Shown here one piece after another: positions 50,259 through 59,130 of a DNA stretch of 64,000 bases. Below the pieces are notes generated by a model, which saw only the letters and a list, made by a program, of their open reading frames with translations, was not told the DNA's origin and searched no databases. Position 1 is the first letter of the stretch; each line of letters begins with the position of its first letter. The translations under genes were made by a program, and so were the position numbers. This stretch comes from Arthrobacter liuii (GTDB lineage: Bacteria > Actinomycetota > Actinomycetes > Actinomycetales > Micrococcaceae), in NCBI RefSeq assembly GCF_014639275.1, contig NZ_BMFW01000021.1:1-64000 (forward strand), in the 5' to 3' direction.

Positions 50259-50528
50259 ATGAACTCCCTGGCCCGCTTGGACTCAAGCTTCATCCCCAAC
50301 CCGACCCCCGTCGTCCCGGCCCAGGCCGGCGGTCTGCTCACCATCCTGAACTGGGCCTCCGGCATCGGCCTGGTCCTCGGAGTGCTCGGCGTGATCATCG
50401 TCGGTATCGGCATGGTCATCCAGCTCCAGCGCGGCGAGGGAGCCCAGGCCATCGGAAAGCTCGGCTGGGTACTGCTGGGCTGCATCATCATCACCGGGGC
50501 CTCCGGTATCGTTCGCGCCTTCGTCTAA
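50259..50528 (+). CDS. Small two-helix membrane protein, pilin-like (VirB2/TrbC type)
   Basis: 89 residues from the ATG at 50259, which has GAAAGG eight bases upstream; an ATG at 50244 overlapping the previous stop is possible. Two long hydrophobic segments (ILNWASGIGLVLGVLGVIIV and LGWVLLGCIIITGASGI) around a short polar loop match VirB2-like subunits by size and topology. Assignment rests on context. Confidence 0.55.
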   Translation: MNSLARLDSSFIPNPTPVVPAQAGGLLTILNWASGIGLVLGVLGVIIVGIGMVIQLQRGEGAQAIGKLGWVLLGCIIITGASGIVRAFV

Positions 50529-50553
50529 ACCACCACCACACGGGAGGTTCACC

Positions 50554-51309
50554 ATGAGCCAGTCCACCGAAAGCACCCCCGAGGCCAACCCCTTCACCAA
50601 ACCCGGGTTCATCATCGCCGCGGCGCTGGTCGTGGCGCTCATCGCGGCCACCGTCGTCATCTTCCTGCTCCCCAAGGGCGACGCCACTGCCCAGCCGGCC
50701 CCCGCTTCACCCTCGTCCAGCGCCTCTGCAACGCCGTCAGCTGCGGCGGACGCGGCAGGCAAAAGCGTTTGCGGGCTGCCCTCCAGCAAGGACACGGCGC
50801 TGGGAACGGCACCGACGTCCAAGTGGGAACTCGTAGGAAAGATGGCCGTGCCCACCGACCCGAAGGCTGTCGGCCCGGGGACAACCGACGCGGAGGGGTT
50901 CCGCTCTTGCTTCGCGCACTCGCCCACGGGCGCTCTCTACGCAGCCATGAATGTGGCTGCACTCGGTTCCTCGGGTGCGCCCGAGCTTGAAAAGAAGCTC
51001 GCTGAAAAGCTCCTGGTGCCCGGCGCTGGGAGGGATGCTGCCCTCCGCGAGACCAATGCAGGCGCCGGCTCGTCCGGGAACAGCACCACTATCCAGGTCC
51101 AAGGGTTCCTCGTGAAGTCCTACAGCCCGTCCGAAGCCAACCTCGATCTGGCCTTCAAAACAGACACCGGAGCCCTCGCCCACACAACAATTTCCATGCG
51201 GTGGATGGACGGGGACTGGAAAGTGAAGCCCGCGGACGACGGCGTTACTTTCAGCAACGTGTCACAGCTCAGGGATCTGAGCGGCTTCATCCTCTGGTCC
51301 GGGATCTGA
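50554..51309 (+). CDS. Membrane-anchored channel protein, VirB8-like by layout
   Basis: 251 residues. Short cytoplasmic N-terminus, one membrane helix (FIIAAALVVALIAATVVIFL, about 19-38), a Ser/Ala/Pro stalk and an extracytoplasmic domain of about 170 residues ending WKVKPADDGVTFSN. Layout matches VirB8/TcpC-type scaffold proteins. No sequence signature proves it. Confidence 0.55.
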   Translation: MSQSTESTPEANPFTKPGFIIAAALVVALIAATVVIFLLPKGDATAQPAPASPSSSASATPSAAADAAGKSVCGLPSSKDTALGTAPTSKWELVGKMAVPTDPKAVGPGTTDAEGFRSCFAHSPTGALYAAMNVAALGSSGAPELEKKLAEKLLVPGAGRDAALRETNAGAGSSGNSTTIQVQGFLVKSYSPSEANLDLAFKTDTGALAHTTISMRWMDGDWKVKPADDGVTFSNVSQLRDLSGFILWSGI

Positions 51310-51310
51310 C

Positions 51311-52594
51311 ATGGCCGACTGCAAATGGGGGGACCTAGGCTGCGGCGTCGGAAACGCCATCTCCGATCTGACGAACGACGCGATGAACAACATGGCGAAG
51401 GCAATCATGGAAGGCATGAGCCAGATGGTGACGACTCTGTCGACTTTCTGGGTCTCCATGCCGACGGTCAACCTGACGAGCCATGACGGGACGGCGGCCA
51501 GCCCGGTTGTTTCCATGGTCAACGGCGAGCTCATGGTCTGGACTGTCGCCCTGGCCGTCCTCGCGGTCATCATCGGCGGTATTCGCATGATCTGGGAGCA
51601 GCGGGGAGCACCCCTGAAGGATCTCCTACGCTCACTGGTCACGCTGACGCTGGTGTCCGGCTTGGGCCTGGGGGTCATTTCGATTCTCGTGGTCGCTGCG
51701 GATGCGTTCTCGGCCGCGATCATCAACCGCTCGACCGACGGTAAAGGCTTCGCGGACGCGATGAAGCTTCTGGTCATGACCAACCAGACCGGCGTCGGGG
51801 TCTTCATCCTCATCATCCTGGGACTGATCGGATTGCTGGCTTCCCTCGTCCAGGTCGTGCTCATGGTCGTGCGGAGCGGGATGCTGGTCATCCTCGCCGG
51901 CATCCTGCCCACGACCGCCGCGTTCACGAACACGGAGATGGGCAGGCAGTGGTTCCAGAAAGCTGTCGGCTGGACGATTGCTTTCATCCTCTACAAACCT
52001 GCCGCGGCAATCGTGTACTCGGTGGCTTTCCTGCTCATGGGGAGCAGCGGGAAGAACGCGCTTATCGGCTCAATCACTGGATTCACGCTCATGGTCGTGG
52101 CGCTGTTCGCCATGCCGGCGCTGATGCGCTTCGTGACCCCCATGGTCGGAGCGGTCGCCTCCGGCGGCGGCGCGGGAGCCGGCGCCGCCGTAGGAGCTGT
52201 GGCCACCGGTGCCGTGTCCATGGGTCGCAGTGGAAGCGGACGCGGCAATGCCGCCCCCACGCCGGCGAGCTCCAACCAGCCGGGCTCAACCCCGAAGGGG
52301 AGCGACGGGACCCCCGGCCCCAAGGGCAGCGGTGGGAAACCAAACCCCGGCTCGGCCGGTACTGCGGGGGCGCAGGGGGCTGCCGCCGCAGGAGCAGCTG
52401 GAGCTGCAGGTGCCGCCGGAACGGCAGGGGCCGGCACCGCTGGCGCGGCAGGTGCCGCGTCGGGTGCGACGGCAGCAGCCGGCCCGGCTGGTATGGCCGT
52501 GGCAGCAGGAACACAAGTAGCGTCCCGGGTTTCCCAGGCCGCCCAACAAACCGCACAGGACTCAACCGGGGAGGGCCCCAGTGGCAGCAATTAA
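51311..52594 (+). CDS. Polytopic VirB6/TrbL-like protein with Gly/Ala-rich tail
   Basis: 427 residues. Five to six membrane helices between about 75 and 280, with a long outer N-terminal part, as in VirB6/TrbL channel proteins. From 283 on the chain is Gly/Ala/Ser-rich, then collagen-like (SDGTPGPKGSGGKPNPGSAG) and Ala/Gly runs. The tail is unusual for the family and likely disordered. The stop overlaps the next gene's GTG start by 14 bases. Confidence 0.7.
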   Translation: MADCKWGDLGCGVGNAISDLTNDAMNNMAKAIMEGMSQMVTTLSTFWVSMPTVNLTSHDGTAASPVVSMVNGELMVWTVALAVLAVIIGGIRMIWEQRGAPLKDLLRSLVTLTLVSGLGLGVISILVVAADAFSAAIINRSTDGKGFADAMKLLVMTNQTGVGVFILIILGLIGLLASLVQVVLMVVRSGMLVILAGILPTTAAFTNTEMGRQWFQKAVGWTIAFILYKPAAAIVYSVAFLLMGSSGKNALIGSITGFTLMVVALFAMPALMRFVTPMVGAVASGGGAGAGAAVGAVATGAVSMGRSGSGRGNAAPTPASSNQPGSTPKGSDGTPGPKGSGGKPNPGSAGTAGAQGAAAAGAAGAAGAAGTAGAGTAGAAGAASGATAAAGPAGMAVAAGTQVASRVSQAAQQTAQDSTGEGPSGSN

Positions 52595-54089
52595 CACCGA
52601 ATACAAAGAACCGTCCTACGGCAACTGGCGCGTGCCCCGCTCGGCGGGGCTGGGCAACCTCGGCGCCATCGGTACCGGCATCGTCATGGTCGGTCTGCTG
52701 CTGGGCATCACGAGCTTCGCTATTTGGGGCCTGCTTCCCGGCCTCGCGGTCCTCGCCGTCGCCGGGATCAGTGCCCTGCTGCTGACGGTCAAGGACAAGC
52801 ATGGCCAGTCCATTGTTGACCGCACCGCGACCCGGATGAGCTTCCGGATCTCCAAAGGCTCGGGCACCAACCTTTACCGCTCCGGCCCTCTGGGCGTCAC
52901 GCAGTGGGGCATGTACCAGCTGCCAGGACTGGCCGCGAAGTCCACGTTGTACGAATTCTCCGACTCCTACAAGCGTCCGTTCGCCCTCCTCCACGTCCCG
53001 GCCACGAACCACTTCACCGTCATCTTCTCCACCGAGCCCGACGGCGCGTCCCTGGTCGACCCTGAACAGGTCGATGCGTGGGTGGCGAACTGGGGCGGCT
53101 GGCTCGCCGGCCTCGCCGACGAAGCCGGCCTGGACGCCGCCGCCGTCACTGTCGAAACCGCGCCCGACTCCGGCTACCGCCTCCGCAACGAGGTCGAGAT
53201 GAACATCGACCCGAACGCCCCTGCCTTCGCCCAGGCGATCCTGCGCGAAGTCGTGGACACCTACCCCGAAGGCTCCGCCACCGTGCGGGCCTGGGTTTCC
53301 CTGACGTTCAACGCCTCCCTCCGGTCTGGATCAAAGAAGCGCACCCCCGAGGACGTCGCCCGCGACCTGGCCTCCCGCATTCCGGGCCTCTCGGCCCGGC
53401 TGCAGTCCACCGGCGCCGGCATCGCCCGGCCCATGTCCGCGCAGGAACTCTGCGAGGTCGTCCGGATCGCCTATGACCCGCCGGCGGCCCTGATCATTGA
53501 CGAAGCCCACGCCGCCGGTTCCCCTGTCTCCCTGAGTTGGGGCGAAGTCGGCCCGACCGCGACCCAGGCCAGCTGGGACGACTACCGCCACGACAGCGCA
53601 TTCTCGGCATCCTGGACGATGACCGGAGCACCCCGCGGTTCCGTGAACTCCTCGGTGCTCTCGCGTCTCCTGGCCCCGCACGGGGACATCGACCGTAAGC
53701 GCATCTCCCTGCTGTACCGTCCGATGGACTCGGCCCGCGCCGCGGCCGTGGTGGAACGGGACCAGAACAACGCCAACGTCCGCATCACCTCCGGGACCCG
53801 CCCCTCCGCCCGTGCCTTGGTCGATGCCCGGTCCGCCGTGCAGACCGCGCAGGAAGAAGCCCAGGGCGCGGGCCTGGTGAACTTCGGCATGGTCGTCACG
53901 GCCACCGTCACCGATAAGGAACGCCTCGCGGACGCTGTCGCGGCCATCGAGCAGACCTCCGGCACCGCCCGTGTGCTGCTGCGCCGGGCCTACGGATCCC
54001 AGGACACAGCCTTCGCCGCATCCCTGCCCCTGGGACTGGTCCTGCCCAAGCACAGCATGGTGCCCTCCGAGATTAAGGACGCCCTCTAA
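52581..54089 (+). CDS. SCO6880-like transfer protein
   Basis: 502 residues, GTG start with GGGGAGGG upstream. Two membrane helices (about 28-70), then a large cytoplasmic part with YGNWRVPRSAGLGNLG at the start, as in the SCO6880 family of actinobacterial conjugation operons. That family is often encoded just before the VirB4-like ATPase and may correspond to its missing N-terminal half. The stop and the next start share one base. Confidence 0.75.
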   Translation: MAAINTEYKEPSYGNWRVPRSAGLGNLGAIGTGIVMVGLLLGITSFAIWGLLPGLAVLAVAGISALLLTVKDKHGQSIVDRTATRMSFRISKGSGTNLYRSGPLGVTQWGMYQLPGLAAKSTLYEFSDSYKRPFALLHVPATNHFTVIFSTEPDGASLVDPEQVDAWVANWGGWLAGLADEAGLDAAAVTVETAPDSGYRLRNEVEMNIDPNAPAFAQAILREVVDTYPEGSATVRAWVSLTFNASLRSGSKKRTPEDVARDLASRIPGLSARLQSTGAGIARPMSAQELCEVVRIAYDPPAALIIDEAHAAGSPVSLSWGEVGPTATQASWDDYRHDSAFSASWTMTGAPRGSVNSSVLSRLLAPHGDIDRKRISLLYRPMDSARAAAVVERDQNNANVRITSGTRPSARALVDARSAVQTAQEEAQGAGLVNFGMVVTATVTDKERLADAVAAIEQTSGTARVLLRRAYGSQDTAFAASLPLGLVLPKHSMVPSEIKDAL

Positions 54090-55633
54090 TGGCCCGCATG
54101 CGCCTTTTGACTGCAAAGAAGTCAAAGACAGTAAAGGAACCTGCGGCGCGTCCGGAGAAGCGTCCCGCCCGGGACGCCGGCCCGGGCGCGCGCGGCTGGA
54201 CCGGACGCGGCGGCGGCATGGCCGCTCTCGTTCCCTCCGTCACCGAATACCGCGGCACCACTGTTCAGGTCTGCGGTCTGTGGCCGTTCTCCTCGGGCGC
54301 GTCCTCACCCATGATCGGTGTACCGCTGGGCCGGCACGAGGAAACCCAAGCCACCGTCTGCTGCGACCCGATCAGCTGGTTCCAGCGGGCCCGGCTGATT
54401 TCCAACCCGTCCGCATTCATCCTCGGCAAACCTGGCCTGGGCAAGTCCACACTGGTCCGCCGCATGTTCCTGGGCCTCTCCGCACAGGGCGTCAACGCCC
54501 TCGTCCTGGGCGACCTGAAAGGTGAGCACGTCAAAGCAGTGCAGGCCCTCGGCGGGCAGGTCATCAAGCTCGGCCGCGGCGTCGGGTACCTGAACATCCT
54601 CGACCCCGGCCAGGCCGTCGAAGTCGCCCAGCGACTCGAAGAGGCCGGCCACCACGAGGCCGCCACCCGCGTCCGCGCCGACGCTCACGGCCGCCGCCTG
54701 AACATGGTCGTCTCCCTGATCACCATCAGCCGGAACAACCCGCCCACCGACCAGGAACAGACCATCCTCGACCGCGCCCTCCGAGTCCTCGATGACCGGT
54801 TCGACGGCGTCCCTGTCCTCAAAGACCTGCTCGACGTCATTGTCTCCGCCCCCGACGAGCTGCGCCAGGTCGCGCTGGACCGCGGCGACATCAACGTCTA
54901 TCTGAAGGAAACCCGGGCGCTGGAGGCCACGCTGCTCGGCCTGACCGGCGGCGGGAAGCTCGGCGAAATCTTCTCCCGCCAAACCACCAACCCCATGAGC
55001 CGGGACCGCGCCGTCGTCTTCGACGTCTCCACCATTGACGAGACCGAAACAGACCTGCAGGCCGCCGTGCTGCTGGCCTGCTGGTCCTACGGCTTCGGTA
55101 CGGTCAACGTCGCCAACGCCCTCGCTGACGCCGGCCTGGAACCACGGCGGAACTACTTCGTCGTCCTGGACGAGCTGTGGCGGGCGCTGCGCTCGGGCAA
55201 GGGGATGGTCGACCGGGTCGACGCCCTGACCCGGTTGAACCGTTCCGTGGGTGTCGGGCAGATCATGATCTCCCACACCATGTCCGACCTGCTGGCACTG
55301 CCGGCAGAGGAAGACCGGATGAAGGCCCGCGGGTTCGTTGAACGCTCCGGCATGGTCATCTGCGGCGGCCTCCCGGCCTCCGAGATGCCGCTGCTGACTC
55401 AGGCAATCCCGCTCTCGCGGCAGGAACAGCAGAAGCTCATCTCCTGGCAGGACCCGCCCGCCTGGGACTCCCGAGGCGCCGACGTCGAACCCCCGGGCCG
55501 GGGAAAGTTCCTCATCAAGGTCGGCGGCCGCCCCGGGATCCCGGTGCAGATCGGATTGACCTCCATCGAACGCGCCGAGGGCCTGAACGACACGAACACA
55601 CGCTGGCACGAAAAGGTTGAGAAGTTCGCGTGA
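54089..55633 (+). CDS. VirB4/TraC-like transfer ATPase
   Basis: 514 residues. Walker A GKPGLGKS at 113-120, Walker B FVVLDELWRALRSG near 355, and the later MISHTMSD block, all typical of VirB4-type motors. It lacks the long N-terminal domain of classical VirB4, perhaps supplied by the preceding SCO6880-like protein. It energises assembly of the transfer channel. The recombinase cassette begins 19 bp after its stop, so the gene is intact but cut off from the coupling-protein gene. Confidence 0.85.
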   Translation: MARMRLLTAKKSKTVKEPAARPEKRPARDAGPGARGWTGRGGGMAALVPSVTEYRGTTVQVCGLWPFSSGASSPMIGVPLGRHEETQATVCCDPISWFQRARLISNPSAFILGKPGLGKSTLVRRMFLGLSAQGVNALVLGDLKGEHVKAVQALGGQVIKLGRGVGYLNILDPGQAVEVAQRLEEAGHHEAATRVRADAHGRRLNMVVSLITISRNNPPTDQEQTILDRALRVLDDRFDGVPVLKDLLDVIVSAPDELRQVALDRGDINVYLKETRALEATLLGLTGGGKLGEIFSRQTTNPMSRDRAVVFDVSTIDETETDLQAAVLLACWSYGFGTVNVANALADAGLEPRRNYFVVLDELWRALRSGKGMVDRVDALTRLNRSVGVGQIMISHTMSDLLALPAEEDRMKARGFVERSGMVICGGLPASEMPLLTQAIPLSRQEQQKLISWQDPPAWDSRGADVEPPGRGKFLIKVGGRPGIPVQIGLTSIERAEGLNDTNTRWHEKVEKFA

Positions 55634-55651
55634 ATTTTGACGCTTTCCGCG

Positions 55652-55701
55652 CGAACCTGAGCATCCCCGGGGGCGCAAGCGGGTGTTGGTGCTCAGGTTC
55701 G
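55652..55701. repeat. Inverted repeat at the left end of the recombinase cassette
   Basis: CGAACCTGAGCA (55652-55663) and TGCTCAGGTTCG (55690-55701), perfect over 12 bp. It overlaps the stop codon of the recombinase-like gene and contains the 11-bp word that also marks the right end. Likely recombinase binding or crossover site. Confidence 0.6.
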
Positions 55702-57447
55702 GGGAACCTGTTCGCCCTCAAGGGTGAGGTCCGGGTGCTCGACGGTGTTGAGGTAGCGGGTGGCGCCTTCGACGCTGAGCCCGAAGAGATCGCAGATGCG
55801 GCGGATATCGCCGCCGGTGGCGTGGATCTCGTGCAGGATACGGTCCTCGCGCAGCGCCTGGGGCCGCAGCGTCAACCCGTTCCAGGGGTACTGCCGACTG
55901 ACGGGCAGGAGCCTGGGCGCCGTACGCCGGTTGATGAGCAGGTGCGGGTTGGCACTGCTTGGCCAGGTACGGTTGCGCTGGTCGAGCCAGGCTGCCAGGC
56001 GGGTTCGCACGGGCGCGGCCAGCGGGATGTCGCGGGTGCCCAGTACAAGATGTCCGTCGCTGATGTCGGTGAGCCGCAGCTCGCTGAGCTGTTTCTTAGT
56101 CAGCGCGTGGAAGGCGACCAAGGCAACCGCGAGGGCGACCACCGGGTTCGGGGAGTTCAGCTCCTCGCGGATCACTGCGGCGTCCAGAGCGAAAGGGATA
56201 GTGCTGCCCTTCGGGGACGCCTTCATCCCGCGGGTCGGATTCGCGAAGATAAGCCGGCGGCCTTTGAGGGTCGTGAAGAGCGACTTGAGCCCGTTCCCGG
56301 CGACGTGGCGGCGGACCCTCGTTTCGTCCAGCGCGGCTGTGATGTCGGCGCGGGTGATCTCGGCGAAAGACTGAAAGCCTGCCTCGGCCCAGGCGTGGAT
56401 GATGGGTTCGATGCCCAGGATGTGCGCCCTGATGGTCCCTGGGTCGCGCGGGATCTGCCGTGGCGCCTGGTGGGCGCCGTTGGTCAGGACTTGCAGCCAC
56501 ACATCGAGCTGGTCCTTCATGACCGGCGGCAGGGTGCTGGTCTTGGCGGCGAAGTAGCGTTCGATCCGGGTCGGCCGGTCCTCGATGAGCAGTCCGGCCG
56601 CGGCCAGAACGTCGATCGTGGAGATGACGTTGCCGGAGTATTGGCGCAGTTGGAGGACATCGGTGGCGCGGATCTTCGCGGTCGGGCTGAGCCGGAAACC
56701 CTGCAGCAGCCGAAGCGACCGGGTCACGTCGTTGCGTTGCCGCTTGCTCCAGCCGGCCCTCTGGGCGTGTTCACGGACGATGGCGGCGCAGTAGCGGGTC
56801 AGGTCTCTGTCTTCGAGGCGGGCACGCGCTGCGATGACCTCGGGATCGGGCGGCATGTCGAACAACGTCATCTGCACACCGTGGTCGGCGCCGGGCACGG
56901 TGGTCTTGTCCCGCCGCTTCCATGGGGCGCGTTGTTCCGGGCTCAACGCTGGTGCGCCCCGGCGTGCGGAGGTCATGTTGGCGAAGAAGAGCTGGTGCCC
57001 GGCCTTATTCGCGCCGGCCAGGTCCAGGCCATGTCCGGGCTCCTGGAGCATGCGGGCCTGTTCCAGACACAGGCGGCAGGCCCGTCGCTCCCCGATACGG
57101 GCCGCGCGCCCGCAAAAGTCGCAGATTCCTTCCGGGTTGTGGGAGCGCCACCAACGACACTGCCAGCACGTCCAGTTGTAGCGGCGGTAGACACCCCACG
57201 CCAGACAGCCCCTGCAGGACCCTGGGTATTGCGGGCTGCCGGGATGGCAGCCGGCGCACAAGCCTTGGCTGAAGTAGCCCATGCTGGTGCCGCACTTGGA
57301 ACACGGCGGTGCGATGAACGGGCCGCCGGGAAGGCAGTCATAGCAATAGTCCACCCGCGGGTGAACCCAGGCGACGCGGTTGATCTGGCAGCGGGGGCAC
57401 ATCGATGGCGGCCGCAGCGCCGCCGCCGGGCCCGGGGCAGGACTCAC
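55693..57447 (-). CDS. Recombinase-like protein with Zn-ribbon N-terminus (TnpB of Tn554 type)
   Basis: 584 residues. The first 150 contain repeated CxxC pairs (CPRCQINRVAW, PPCSKCGTSMG, CDFCGRAARIGERRACRLC), so several zinc ribbons. The middle resembles the SAM-like and catalytic folds of tyrosine recombinases (LGIEPIIHAWAEAGFQSFAEIT, TKKQLSELRLTDI). The C-terminal active-site Arg-His-Tyr set is not obvious. Last gene of the cassette, 11 bp after the HTH gene. Similar large partners act with TnpA in Tn554-like elements. Confidence 0.65.
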   Translation of the reverse strand: MSPAPGPAAALRPPSMCPRCQINRVAWVHPRVDYCYDCLPGGPFIAPPCSKCGTSMGYFSQGLCAGCHPGSPQYPGSCRGCLAWGVYRRYNWTCWQCRWWRSHNPEGICDFCGRAARIGERRACRLCLEQARMLQEPGHGLDLAGANKAGHQLFFANMTSARRGAPALSPEQRAPWKRRDKTTVPGADHGVQMTLFDMPPDPEVIAARARLEDRDLTRYCAAIVREHAQRAGWSKRQRNDVTRSLRLLQGFRLSPTAKIRATDVLQLRQYSGNVISTIDVLAAAGLLIEDRPTRIERYFAAKTSTLPPVMKDQLDVWLQVLTNGAHQAPRQIPRDPGTIRAHILGIEPIIHAWAEAGFQSFAEITRADITAALDETRVRRHVAGNGLKSLFTTLKGRRLIFANPTRGMKASPKGSTIPFALDAAVIREELNSPNPVVALAVALVAFHALTKKQLSELRLTDISDGHLVLGTRDIPLAAPVRTRLAAWLDQRNRTWPSSANPHLLINRRTAPRLLPVSRQYPWNGLTLRPQALREDRILHEIHATGGDIRRICDLFGLSVEGATRYLNTVEHPDLTLEGEQVPRT

Positions 57448-57458
57448 AACAGCCCTGC

Positions 57459-57809
57459 CTATAGGGGCGGCTCGGACCGCGGCCTGCCGAATCTCGGCGT
57501 GACGACCGGCGATACCCCGCCATTGCCGGCGCCGTGGTCCTGGTTATTGCCATTGACGGTCTCGGTCGCGCGTGGACGACGTGCAGCGACCTTGTCCGGC
57601 TCGGGACTCATCAGGTCCGTCGGTGAGCACTTTAACACTGAGCAGAGCACGTCGAGCTCCTCGAGTCTCATCGTCGCCGGTGTCCCGGCCCACCACGAGG
57701 ACATCTTCCCGGCGCTGATCTCCAGCCCGGCATCGGCGAGCATCCGGCGCATCTGCGCCGACTTCCAGACCCCGCGTTCGGCGGCTCTGATCCGCAGGTT
57801 CCACAACAC
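57459..57809 (-). CDS. Small helix-turn-helix protein of the recombinase cassette
   Basis: 116 residues from the GTG at 57807-57809, four bases after the recombinase stop, with AGGAAGG nine bases upstream. The XRE-like helix-turn-helix comprises MRRMLADAGLEISAGKMSSW and MRLEELDVLCSVLKCSPTDL. It may regulate the cassette or assist excision as a directionality factor. Confidence 0.65.
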   Translation of the reverse strand: MLWNLRIRAAERGVWKSAQMRRMLADAGLEISAGKMSSWWAGTPATMRLEELDVLCSVLKCSPTDLMSPEPDKVAARRPRATETVNGNNQDHGAGNGGVSPVVTPRFGRPRSEPPL

Positions 57810-57813
57810 GGCC

Positions 57814-58905
57814 TCATCCTTCCTTCTGTGTAGGTCCGAAGCGGGACTCGACCCGCTCATTGGCGTTCTTCCAGGCCAGCTCGACATGCTCGCTGCGCAC
57901 GTGGATGTAACCCGAGGTAGTCGCGAGCCACTGATGCCCCAGCAACTCCTGGAGGGCCTTGATGTCCATCCCGGCCCCGTACAGCGAGGAAGCACAGTAA
58001 TGCCGCAGAACGTGGGGGGTCATCCGACCCGACCATGCCGGCAACCACTGCTCGACCTGCAACCCCAGGCTGCGCCGCAGCGCGTTGCCACCGACCCGGC
58101 CGCATCGCCCCAGCTCGGAATCGAACCGCTCCGAGGGGAGCAAAGGTGCATCGGGATGAGCCCAATCCTCGCCGTACTGGTGTCGCACCTCGCCCAGCCA
58201 CCAGTCGATCAGCTCTGCCGCGCCATTGATCGCCGGGACCAGGCGCGGCTTCGGGCCACGGCCCTGTGCTCCCTTGCCGAACCGGACATGGAGCTTGCCG
58301 AACCCGCCCAGGTCCGGGCGCCAGTCACGGATGTCGAGCATCACCGTCTCGTTGATCCGCAACCCCAGCCGACGCCACAGCGACGCAGCGAAGTAGTCCC
58401 GCGCGGCGGGCAGATACTTGCGGGCCTGCGGGATCGAGTGCCGCCAACACGTAAAAAACGCGTCGATCTCGGCATCCGACGGCGGCACTCTGATGTTGCC
58501 CAGCGACGCCCCGGACTGGCGGTTGAACTCATCGATGGGCTGCTCGACCAGCACCCCGGCCACCCGGTGGATCCGGCCCTGATAACGGCTGATCATGAAC
58601 TCGTAAAACAACGCCAGTGTCCCTGCCTTGCCGGCCCGGGTGCTCACACTGCGACCCAGCCTGCGCTGCTCGGCCAGGAACCGGTCGGCGTCCTGGCAGG
58701 TCGCCGCCCACAGCGGGCCCGTCGCCGACCGGGCGAACTCAATAATCGTCGCCCGGGTATTGCGGATATGCGAGTCGCTCAAACCAGCCGCTGCCATCGC
58801 CAACGCGTACTGGTCAACGATCTCCTGCTCGAAATCCTCGGCCGCCTGAACACTCCAGAACGCCGGATCCATGGCGCCGCCACCGGGCAACGCCACCAGC
58901 ACCAT
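57814..58905 (-). CDS. Tyrosine recombinase / integrase (TnpA of Tn554 type)
   Basis: 363 residues; the ATG at 58870-58872 (MDPAFWSVQ) is an alternative start. N-terminal SAM-like domain, then the catalytic domain with Arg in GLRINETVMLDI, MTPHVLRHYCASSL, LQELLGHQWLATTSGYIHV giving the R-H-x-x-R-H-Y set. First gene of the three-gene cassette. It should cut at the 11-bp words that flank the element. Confidence 0.9.
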   Translation of the reverse strand: MVLVALPGGGAMDPAFWSVQAAEDFEQEIVDQYALAMAAAGLSDSHIRNTRATIIEFARSATGPLWAATCQDADRFLAEQRRLGRSVSTRAGKAGTLALFYEFMISRYQGRIHRVAGVLVEQPIDEFNRQSGASLGNIRVPPSDAEIDAFFTCWRHSIPQARKYLPAARDYFAASLWRRLGLRINETVMLDIRDWRPDLGGFGKLHVRFGKGAQGRGPKPRLVPAINGAAELIDWWLGEVRHQYGEDWAHPDAPLLPSERFDSELGRCGRVGGNALRRSLGLQVEQWLPAWSGRMTPHVLRHYCASSLYGAGMDIKALQELLGHQWLATTSGYIHVRSEHVELAWKNANERVESRFGPTQKEG

Positions 58906-58970
58906 CAGCTACCAACTTCAGAAGGAGCGAGCATGCGTCGACATTACGCCCAAACCGTCACTCTCGTCGC

Positions 58971-59035
58971 TGGTGATGTCGATTCGGGCCCCAAGGGGCT
59001 CCGAACCGACATCACCAGCTCAAACGCGAATCCCG
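58971..59035. repeat. Large palindrome at the right end of the recombinase cassette
   Basis: GCTGGTGATGTCGATTCGG and CCGAACCGACATCACCAGC pair at 18 of 19 positions, with GCCCCAAGGGGCT as an inner hairpin. It lies upstream of the integrase, just inside the right direct repeat. A 42-codon frame with a good ribosome-binding site (GAAGGAGCGAGC, ATG at 58933) crosses it on the plus strand and may be chance. Confidence 0.6.
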
Positions 59036-59130
59036 GCCGCAGAACAGGCCAACGAACCTGAGCGAATAGAGATACCCGCAGCGCCCTTGATGGACCCCGG
59101 GGCCCAGGCCCCACACACTGGAGGAATCGC

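Larger units (their letters stand above)
55652..59063. mobile_element. Tyrosine-recombinase cassette flanked by 11-bp direct repeats
   Basis: CGAACCTGAGC stands at 55652-55662 and again at 59053-59063. Between them are three minus-strand genes: a 363-residue tyrosine recombinase, a 116-residue HTH protein and a 584-residue recombinase-like protein. Joining across one copy would restore a continuous sequence between the VirB4-like gene and the downstream transfer genes. The composition recalls Tn554-type elements (TnpA, TnpB, TnpC). Confidence 0.7.

Noticed and set aside
55630..59061. Very long plus-strand open frame of 1143 codons
   Set aside because: It runs antisense through three recognisable minus-strand recombinase genes and has no family features; it is a GC-rich shadow.
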